From positions 53,283,386 to 53,347,385 of the forward strand of contig CM049322.1 of NCBI GenBank assembly GCA_026874595.1: DNA of 64,000 nucleotides. The letters run 5' to 3'. The translations under genes were made by a program, and so were the position numbers. The DNA comes from Sipunculus nudus (lineage: Eukaryota > Annelida > Sipuncula > Golfingiida > Sipunculidae). The notes beneath the pieces are model-generated. The model saw nothing but the letters and a program-made list of their open reading frames with translations. It did not search any database and was not told where the DNA came from. Below are positions 60,101 through 64,000 of the stretch, one piece after another. Numbering within the stretch: the first letter of the stretch is position 1; each line of letters opens with the position of its first letter.

Positions 60101-60708
60101 AGTTTATGGATGATAATTCTATTTTGGATAGACAGATTGGCTTCAGACTTAATTTATTAATGACCCACCACTTAAGTAAGAAATATTTCAATTTTCAGGG
60201 TCCAGAGGTCAGAGGTGAAGGTCACAGGAAGCATATATTTAAAATGATTGTGGATGGAGTGTTAATTCCAAGGCTGTTAAGTCCAAGGTCATTGGTTAAG
60301 GTCATAAAAATATCCTTACAATGAAATTCAACTGAGCGTAGAGACCCATGAGTCCCTAGTTTATTTATAATGGCAGATGATGTTAATATATTCCTGGGCA
60401 ATGGCTGATTATAATCATGATTTGTTCATTAAAATTATGACATATATGTACTATTTTTAAAATTGCTTGTTTCAGTAATAACAGCAGATGGACAAATTTT
60501 AACGACGGCTGCTCCCAATGGTGGGGGCGCCACCGTAGCATTCACAACATCAACGTCACTCGCCCCAAGTGTTCAAGTCACATCGATAGCTGCCCCAACC
60601 ACACAATTCATCTCGGTGTCAGCAGATGGCAGCAGCAGTCTCATCAAAGCAGAGTCGTCACCACAGTTAAACCTGGACGATAGCAGTGATGATTCCTTAG
60701 GGGAATAA
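33729..60708 (+). CDS. PKNOX: PKNOX/PREP TALE homeodomain transcription factor (10 coding exons)
   Basis: Joined exons: 33729-33811, 34329-34412, 37381-37552, 43756-44133, 45682-45796, 46341-46489, 47188-47264, 52851-53014, 54717-54851 and 60476-60708. All have GT-AG borders and matching phases; the total is 1590 nt, 529 residues. Residues 54-113 form the first half of the MEIS/PREP N-terminal domain ([18 protein letters not shown]) and 114-160 the second ([20 protein letters not shown]); this domain binds PBX/Exd. Residues about 302-364 are the TALE homeodomain with the P-Y-P loop at 329-331 and WFINARRR at 353-360. The C-terminal FWPDSIA motif is typical of PKNOX rather than MEIS. The protein is longer than human PKNOX1 (436) and PKNOX2 (472), mainly in low-complexity regions. 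Expected role: nuclear DNA-binding partner of PBX/Exd in developmental transcription. The start ATG and N-terminal 50 residues are the least certain part. Confidence 0.92.
34197..34303. mobile_element. Short MITE with CAGTGAAACC ends
   Basis: Starts TACAGTGAAACC and ends GGTTTTACTGCATA, giving inverted ends CAGTGAAACC / GGTTTTACTG around about 80 bp in PKNOX intron 1-2 (between coding exons 1 and 2). TA on both sides suggests a Tc1/mariner-type element. Only about 25 bp separate it from exon 2. Confidence 0.6.
34329..34412 (+). CDS. PKNOX: PKNOX coding exon 2
   Basis: Acceptor TTCATAG|C; encodes an acidic linker (EEEKKHIY) leading into the MEIS/PREP domain; donor ACAA|GTAAGT. It enters and leaves in phase 2. 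The IY before the exon junction continues into KHPLFPLL of the next exon, matching the family. Confidence 0.88.
34693..37095 (+). mobile_element. 2.4-kb Helitron-like element, sister of 4571-6948
   Basis: Plus-orientation copy: TTTTTAGCTCAGCTGACT at 34693, a (CCGT)n run at 34747-34790, and the end CGTGACCCATAGGTCCCTTG near 37095. It matches the reverse complement of 4571-6948 over nearly its full length. It sits in the PKNOX intron between coding exons 2 and 3. The minus-strand frame at 36624-37085 is a chance reading of the element. Confidence 0.72.
37381..37552 (+). CDS. PKNOX: PKNOX coding exon 3 (MEIS domain, first half)
   Basis: Acceptor TTTTTATGCAG; encodes [19 protein letters not shown] through [11 protein letters not shown] (residues 57-113); donor CCCTG|GTGAGT, phase 0. 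This helical segment is part of the PBX-interaction surface. It lies just before a hairpin-bearing minisatellite and the 5-kb Helitron-like array. Confidence 0.95.
37593..37804 (+). repeat. Three-copy 68-72-bp minisatellite with internal hairpins
   Basis: Units start at 37593, 37661 and 37733. Each contains a stem-loop built from GCTTGC/GCAAGC and GAAATC-TTC-GATTTC, followed by AGGTTGGTCAGTCGCGGATG and a (TGTC/TTTG)n tail of growing length. It lies 40 bp after the donor of exon 3 and leads straight into the 1.7-kb tandem units. Confidence 0.9.
37805..42879 (+). mobile_element. Three head-to-tail 1.7-kb Helitron-like units
   Basis: Units 37805-39524, 39525-41244 and 41245-42879 (the last shorter through an internal deletion near 42540-42580). 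Each starts TTTGTTTGTCTGTCTGTCTG and ends with GTGACCTCAGGTCATCTAG, that is a 6-bp-stem hairpin (TGACCT/AGGTCA), two bases, CTAG, and then T. That is a Helitron-like 3' terminus, and the end of one unit is joined directly to the start of the next. Each unit also holds three 331-bp subrepeats. Head-to-tail copies are expected from rolling-circle replication with missed termination. No Rep/helicase ORF is present. Confidence 0.75.
38363..42490 (+). promoter_or_regulatory. Nine CTCF-consensus motifs, same orientation
   Basis: Sequences matching YCRSYAGRKGGCRSY occur at 38363, 38694, 39025, 40082, 40414, 40745, 41811, 42142 and 42473 (CCGCTAGGGGGCGGT or CCGCTAGGGGGCGCT and close variants). They are spaced 331-332 bp within each unit and about 1720 bp between units, all on the plus strand. 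CTCF is present in bilaterians, so binding is plausible; it is not shown. Confidence 0.5.
42880..43755 (+). other. Intron remainder before PKNOX exon 4
   Basis: Contains repeat pieces: a GTGTGCCAATTAATTGG segment (about 43027-43070) that recurs inverted at 47985-48030, and two GGTGGCACCACCTAC-type units (43250-43420) related to the array at 51710-52090. No exon is seen. Confidence 0.5.
43756..44133 (+). CDS. PKNOX: PKNOX coding exon 4 (MEIS domain, second half)
   Basis: Acceptor TTTCTTTTCAG; residues 114-239. It begins [20 protein letters not shown] and continues with [20 protein letters not shown], near-identical to vertebrate PKNOX. It is followed by a Ser/Gln/Val-rich low-complexity linker. 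Donor ATACAG|GTAGGT, phase 0. Confidence 0.95.
44134..45681 (+). other. PKNOX intron between exons 4 and 5
   Basis: AT-rich; (TA)n at 45069-45110; no repeat of the main families recognised. If the frame of exon 4 were read through the donor it stops at 44167-44169. Confidence 0.5.
45682..45796 (+). CDS. PKNOX: PKNOX coding exon 5 (linker)
   Basis: Acceptor TTTTTTTTTAG; residues 240-277, a Gln/Thr/Gly/Ser-rich linker ([15 protein letters not shown]); donor CAAG|GTACGA, phase 1. Its coding status rests on an open frame and exact phase fit with both neighbours rather than conservation. Confidence 0.85.
45797..46340 (+). other. PKNOX intron between exons 5 and 6
   Basis: 544 bp; a C run at about 46013-46028 followed by an A-rich stretch. 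Nothing else stands out. Confidence 0.5.
46341..46489 (+). CDS. PKNOX: PKNOX coding exon 6 (start of homeodomain)
   Basis: Acceptor TGTTACAG; residues 278-327. The acidic GDEDDD stretch precedes [20 protein letters not shown] and LFQHIV, helix 1 of the homeodomain. Donor TTGTT|GTGAGT, phase 0. Val327 replaces the Gly found before HPYP in vertebrate PKNOX. Confidence 0.95.
46490..47187 (+). other. PKNOX intron inside the homeodomain (after Val327)
   Basis: 698 bp. The part at 46540-46830 (GAACCTATGAACCTCTGTGATGGGG, AGCCAAATTGTTTTATATTTC) resembles the repeat body at 49740-50100, so it contains an old fragment of that element. Confidence 0.5.
47188..47264 (+). CDS. PKNOX: PKNOX coding exon 7 (TALE loop, helices 2-3)
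   Basis: Acceptor TTTATTTACAG; residues 328-352 plus part of Trp353: [20 protein letters not shown] then LQVNN. It carries the diagnostic P-Y-P of the three-residue TALE loop. Donor ACTG|GTAAGT splits the invariant Trp codon (phase 2). Confidence 0.96.
47265..48742 (+). other. First part of the PKNOX intron within the Trp353 codon
   Basis: No exon supported. The 129-codon frame at 47438-47827 has no domain and no splice fit. An inverted copy of the repeat piece at 43020-43080 lies at 47985-48030. Confidence 0.5.
48743..52447 (+). mobile_element. 3.7-kb member of the AGCTCAGCTGA Helitron-like family
   Basis: Starts TTTTTAGCTCAGCTGACT at 48743 and ends with TTCAGCTGAGCGTCATGGCC, CATGGGCCA, CTAG at 52444-52447, followed by T. 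Inside: about 320-bp units (near 48806, 49140 and 49452) that are the reverse complement of the 2345-4416 array; a body with GTCATCTGTACGTTAACCCAT-type repeats (49740-50900); a TCAAGAGTTCACTCAGTGCAG minisatellite (51440-51660); and GGTGGTGCCACCTACAAT units (51710-52090). Non-autonomous. Confidence 0.7.
51440..51660 (+). repeat. Minisatellite with CAGGTCAAGAGTTCACTCAG units
   Basis: Five or so imperfect copies of AGGTCAAGAGTTCACTCAGT plus a GCAGCCAGGTAC linker, about 32-36 bp each, interrupted near 51500 by sequence repeating TTTATAGCTTTGACAGATTGCC. A separate two-copy repeat, GCATGTGATCACCTCATGGG, lies at 51226-51310. Confidence 0.75.
52851..53014 (+). CDS. PKNOX: PKNOX coding exon 8 (recognition helix and C-terminal motif)
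   Basis: Acceptor TTTTCCGCAG; completes Trp353, then [14 protein letters not shown], the recognition helix with Ile at homeodomain position 50 and Asn at 51. The motif [12 protein letters not shown] distinguishes PKNOX from MEIS. Donor GAAG|GTGGGT, phase 1. A 5.6-kb intron separates it from exon 7. Confidence 0.96.
53045..53230 (+). mobile_element. tRNA-derived SINE
   Basis: An A-box-like TAGGGGTAGAGCACAGG (about 53069) and B-box-like GAGTTCAAATCTCATG (about 53103) stand at tRNA spacing, followed by a non-tRNA body (CCCCTCCCACGTTGAGTGCT, GGGGAGGCTTTGCCCCTCGG). No intact tRNA cloverleaf can be drawn, so it is a SINE rather than a tRNA gene. It begins about 30-50 bp after the donor of PKNOX exon 8. 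Confidence 0.6.
53990..54300 (+). repeat. Direct repeat, upstream partner flanking exon 9
   Basis: Starts ACATAATCAGGAGCAATAT and continues through TTCACACT.TCAGTTCA, TGCTTTATA, TGCATG and the GTTTCAGCCAG / CATGTGTTACATTTTTG segment. The second copy at 54908-55240 has the same order. A third, partial relative is at about 22200-22400. Confidence 0.7.
54717..54851 (+). CDS. PKNOX: PKNOX coding exon 9
   Basis: Acceptor CCTCTATTTCAG; residues 408-452, rich in Ser, Thr and Pro ([20 protein letters not shown]); donor ACCA|GTGAGT, phase 1. It is bracketed by a pair of direct repeats (about 53990-54300 and 54908-55240). Support is the exact phase match to exons 8 and 10 and an uninterrupted frame. 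Confidence 0.85.
54908..55240 (+). repeat. Direct repeat, downstream partner flanking exon 9
   Basis: Same modules as 53990-54300: ACATAATCAGGAGCAATAT, TGTCACACTATCAGTTCA, TGTTTACAGGCCATATGG, TTTCAACCAGTGGGAGCATG. The two copies bracket PKNOX exon 9 (54717-54851). Confidence 0.7.
56174..57181 (+). repeat. 145-bp tandem array with DR1-type AGGTCAAAGGTCA
   Basis: The core AGGTCAAAGGTCAAGGTCAC (or AGGTCAAAGGTGAAGGTCAC) recurs at 56174, 56318, 56464, 56609, 56755, 56898, 57044 and 57169, and again at 57742 after the MITE. Spacing is 143-146 bp except the last step (125 bp). The two variants alternate over most of the array, giving about a 290-bp higher-order unit. Related units continue at 59635, 59770, 59923, 60064 and 60206. 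Confidence 0.85.
57271..57695. mobile_element. 425-bp MITE with CTGTGGTTG ends and TA duplication
   Basis: Ends CTGTGGTTGGCTT / AAAAAGGCAACCACAG are inverted repeats continuing into TTCGCGAGG-type motifs. TA is duplicated at 57269-57270 and 57696-57697. Neighbouring array units give the empty site (GTATATGTC), confirming insertion into the array. TA duplication and CTGTGG-type ends suggest the Tc1/mariner group. Confidence 0.8.
58476..60359 (+). mobile_element. AGCTCAGCTGA-family element with duplicated 5' end
   Basis: TTTTTTAGCTCAGCTGACTG at 58476 and again, slightly altered, at 59013: the first about 535 bp are tandemly duplicated (58478-59012 and 59013-59549). The 3' end has TTCAACTGAGCGTAGAGACC, CATGAGTCC and CTAG at 60356-60359 followed by T. 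In between lie five AGGTCA-type array units. It ends 116 bp before PKNOX exon 10. Confidence 0.7.
60476..60708 (+). CDS. PKNOX: PKNOX terminal coding exon 10
   Basis: Acceptor TGCTTGTTTCAG; residues 453-529, starting [20 protein letters not shown] and ending in an acidic tail ([12 protein letters not shown]) before TAA at 60706-60708. The acidic, Ser-rich ending parallels the acidic C-termini of vertebrate PKNOX1/2. Confidence 0.9.
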
Positions 60709-62119
60709 AGCTAGAAGTCCAGGTGCACATATATTTCTGAATGCACATATGGGTGAAATTGACAAATACCATTTTTTAGGAGGTAAAAACTCTTGTGTCA
60801 AATCAGATTTGAAGTTTGTATGAGTGTATGCTTGAAAATCCACATAAAGTGATTTTCAGGGATACAGGATGAGTGAAACAAGGAAAACTGTTTGTTATAT
60901 GGAATAATGAAAATCAACTTTGTGCCTTCCTTCGGAAGACCGTAGGACTAGAAAAAGTGCTGTAGCTCCCAAGAGGAAGGATACACTTTTGTATATGTAT
61001 ACCTGCACAACAATTTTGCTTTGTTCATTGCTGAATCTTGTTTTGACCATAGGTTCACAAGGTTTCAAGCGTGATCCAAGTCATGTGTATTTTCAAACAG
61101 TTTAAAAAATGCCTTATCACTCAGATAGTGACCTCATAGATAAGACTGTATATTATCACAGATAAGGATAAGAAAAAGAGTTAGTAAACACATGTGTTCA
61201 TTGCACCAGGCCTCTGGAAGTATCATATCCTAGTCTGTGGCTCATAGGGAGAATGCACATATTTTACTTCAGGGCTTTGATTGGCACATTTAAAGTAAGA
61301 GAACCAGGCTCTTAGAGCTCTGAGACAAGCTATTATAGGGGTTATGGCTGAGACCCTGATTGAATCATCACAGTGTGGCCATTACTGGAGATGGGCCAAC
61401 ATGTCATATTTAAACATACTCAGAAAACCCATCCAGATCTTTGCCTGGTTCTGGTGGTATCCTTGTAAAAGGAGTATACAGAGGGCTTGACATTGATGTA
61501 CACCTGGTCACCCGAGGTTAATAACATGATCACAAGTTCTGTATTAGCATGAATAGTATATATCATGATCAACCATTAACATTAAAACAATGTCATTTTA
61601 ACTCATTTGCATCAGGTCTGTGATTAAAAACCACTTCTATGGGTCTTCCAATATTTATATCATATTATTCATAAAATAATGAATTTCATATGTTTAATTT
61701 CTGCATTTTGTTGATGAGTAGCAGAATTTTCAGTTGATGAGTAGCACTAATTTTGAATTTGGCCTTGAGAAGTCTAAATCTCCACACGCATTAACACATA
61801 CTGTCATCTATTTCAAAATGATTAAACACAGCTGATTGGTTAATGATTTTAGCTATGTCTCAAGAGAATTAGAAAATAAATTTTAAGGAGTGAAGTTTTC
61901 CAGAGATGACCAGGGGTTCATTGTTGTTTCAGTTTGCCTGAGGAGTTCTGCTTTCCTTGCAATGTCGAGCCCTAGAACCGTAACGGAGGCTGAGGATGTG
62001 AACTGTTATGTTTAATCATTTTTATCTTTCACAGATATTGTACAAGATATTGTAACCAAAGTTTTGTAATGAAAATAGAAAAAAATGCCTTGAATATAGG
62101 TCAAATGATTTGGAGAGAG

Positions 62120-62156
<37 letters not shown>

Positions 62157-62240
62157 CAATTGTCAAATGTGAGGTCAAGGCTCTTACTTCTCAAAATATT
62201 CACACCTCTTAGTTACACATTGACAATTTCAGGCCCCCCT

Positions 62241-62282
<42 letters not shown>

Positions 62283-62443
62283 ATATATTCATAAAGATAG
62301 ACTAATGTGAAACTAAGATACATATTGAATAAAATGCGTGTTAAAACCGTTATGGCAAACTCCAAATAGTAAGCTGTGATCAACTATTTCAAAATTAATG
62401 AAATAATCAGGATATGTTATCACTGAACTTAAAATATACTCAG
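60709..62443 (+). other. PKNOX: Probable PKNOX 3' untranslated region and downstream flank
   Basis: No coding sequence is supported. AATAAA occurs at 61875-61880 and at 62328-62333; the first would give a 3' UTR of about 1.2 kb. (GA)n at 62112-62153 and (CT)n at 62245-62282 lie about 90 bp apart as an inverted purine/pyrimidine pair. The true cleavage site cannot be fixed from sequence. Confidence 0.45.
61875..61880 (+). terminator. PKNOX: Candidate polyadenylation signal AATAAA
   Basis: The first AATAAA I find after the PKNOX stop codon. In AT-rich DNA such hexamers are common by chance, so this is only a candidate. Confidence 0.3.
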
Positions 62444-62612
62444 CAGGCTTGGGTCAAGTACAAGGGGTCAGTACTTGAGTACAAGTACAAGTACTTCAGA
62501 ATTTGTCAAGTACAAGTACAAGTACACAATTTTTCAATGTACTTGAGTACAAGTACAAGTACAGGGGTCTGTACTTGAGTACAAGTACAAGTACTTTCAA
62601 CTAAAAAAGCAT
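62444..62612 (+). mobile_element. hAT-like end with GTACTTGAGTACAAGTAC repeats
   Basis: CAGGCTTGGGTCAAGTAC opens a block of repeated GTACTTGAGTACAAGTACAA phrases, largely self-complementary. CAGGC starts and such subterminal repeats are common in hAT elements. No matching right end was found in the window, so it is a fragment or extends beyond recognition. Confidence 0.5.
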
Positions 62613-63011
62613 TTTTCTGAATATTTATTGATAAAACAATTACCTATATTATACACACTGTTACACAGTCAGATATCAGTACTGATACACAAAAAAGTGG
62701 GTTGATGCTCCAATTGCTGAAAGTTTTTTTTTTGTTATTATAGGTAATCCAGGGTGACAGTCTTGATGGCCTTTCAGTATTTATATACACTATTACACAG
62801 TCGTATATCAGTACACAAGAAATGGTGCTTTGATGCCCATTCTGAATGACTATTCTGAATCTGCCAATTCTGTCACTTATTATATAGTGGCTTTAGAGTC
62901 TCTGTACTAGTCTGTCAGGTGTGTAAAACTCACAGCTGATCAGCAGGTCCACCTGAGGGTTGTGTATAGTTCAGCTGTGACAACTCAATTCCAGATTTAC
63001 TCATTACCAAC

Positions 63012-63667
63012 TAGTGGTGGGCCAATCGAGTTTTATCGAAAGTCAGTCAGTTTCCTGCCACTTTCAAGCGCTCGATTAACAAAGGCAACTATCGGTTACA
63101 TCATAATCATGACTATTTTTCCCAGAATGCCTATTATCTTATAGGCTAAAATTATTCTTCCATTTTTTTACAACATTCCACGCTTCAAATAATTAGTCTT
63201 TGTTCCAATATTAACTTCTGTATGTAACTGAGTATAACATGGTAGATGCGAGAACAGAGGACTTAATAAACCTCTGTGAACTGGCAGGGAGCTGCAGAAT
63301 TAGCGTGGAGTTTTGTAACAGATGAACATTGCACAGTATGGGCGGTATGGCGTTTAAATGCTCCATAAATTCTCTATGTCTATGCAGCAAGTAGATGGCC
63401 TGGATAGTGGTTTAATTATTGTTTATTATAAATAATTAAAATGAAACTTTGAAAGCATATCTTACTGATAATAGGAAAATATAAAAAAGGGAAAACTTCT
63501 TTTCTTTAGGTAGAATTACTAAGATATGCGGGCTGGGTTAAGAAAGTACAATTTCACAGATAATTGCATATTTCTTTATATTTGCCTGAACCGATTACTA
63601 ATCGATCATCGATCGGTTTGCTTAAACCGATGATCGATTATGAAAAAGGACCCGAATCCCACCACTA
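63012..63667. mobile_element. 656-bp non-autonomous hAT element with 8-bp TSD
   Basis: Ends TAGTGGTGGG / CCCACCACTA are perfect 10-bp inverted repeats, flanked by TTACCAAC (63004-63011) and ATACCAAC (63668-63675), an 8-bp duplication with one mismatch. Subterminal CGATCATCGATCGG-type palindromes lie near the right end (63600-63640). An 8-bp TSD and this TIR style fit hAT. No transposase is encoded. Confidence 0.8.
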
Positions 63668-64000
63668 ATACCAACCTGACCTTCTCAGTTACCATGGCTA
63701 ATTAGCCTGGTGCATGAGCAGATGTAACCTGGGACAAACTTACTCAGCAGAACTATTAAGTGGGTAGTGTTTCCACAAGCTGTTCATATAATCAGGTCTG
63801 AGGATAGACTATTACAGCTTTTTCCATGTAATAGTAATAGTCTCAAAAATTTGAGCTGTAATAGTAATAGAAACAGAAGGCAAAGTAATAGAGTAATACA
63901 TATTACTTTCTATTACTTCCTGTGAGCCCCTTGATCATGAAGCATGTCAGCAAATAATGCTGAACAGACTCAGTTCTTCTCCAGTAATTGCCCAGGATGT
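63668..64000. other. Right edge with TAATAGTAATAG repeats
   Basis: At 63820-63920 TAATAGTAATAG occurs twice around CTCAAAAATTTGAG and again inverted as CTATTAC units, a self-complementary block similar in style to the GTACAAGTAC block at 62444. It may be part of another transposon cut by the window edge. Confidence 0.4.

Overview
This is eukaryotic DNA, almost certainly from a bivalve mollusc or a close relative. That rests on short exons in AT-rich introns, abundant microsatellites and homopolymer runs, and the style of the dispersed repeats (tandem-repeat-bearing, Helitron-like elements with AGGTCA-rich modules). The species is an inference. I see no bacterial genes, operons or CRISPR array.

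The one gene that can be reconstructed with confidence is a TALE homeobox gene, the PKNOX (PREP) orthologue, on the + strand. Ten coding exons (33729-60708) join with consistent splice phases into a 529-residue protein: a divergent N-terminus, the bipartite MEIS/PREP (PBC-binding) domain, a Gln/Ser/Thr-rich linker, a TALE homeodomain split by two introns, and a Ser/Thr-rich tail ending acidic. A likely promoter and noncoding first exon lie at about 28060-28226. A second gene probably starts on the - strand at 24243: one convincing 53-nt first coding exon with a good start context and splice donor, so two genes appear to diverge from the 24-28 kb interval. A GC-richer patch at 1828-2286 may hold further minus-strand coding sequence, but this is weak.

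The rest is mostly mobile DNA. From left to right: a tandem array (2345-4416); a 2.4-kb element (4571-6948) with an inverted sister copy in a PKNOX intron (34693-37095); a Helitron-like element with an eight-unit higher-order array (7802-10735); a MITE; a 6.7-kb Ty3/gypsy element (14799-21457) with near-identical LTRs, pol order protease-integrase-RT/RNase H and its reverse-transcriptase core missing; a Mutator-like foldback element (22817-24031) with a second transposon nested in its right arm; assorted MITEs. Inside PKNOX introns: three head-to-tail 1.7-kb Helitron-like units carrying nine CTCF-consensus motifs (37805-42879), a 3.7-kb element (48743-52447), a tRNA-derived SINE (about 53045-53230), and arrays (55511-60359) packed with nuclear-receptor half-sites at a 145-bp period. 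Beyond the gene lie hAT-type elements (62444 onward and 63012-63667).

Three families share a 3' hairpin followed at once or shortly by CTAG and then T. This is the classic Helitron terminus and suggests that rolling-circle elements shaped most of the window.
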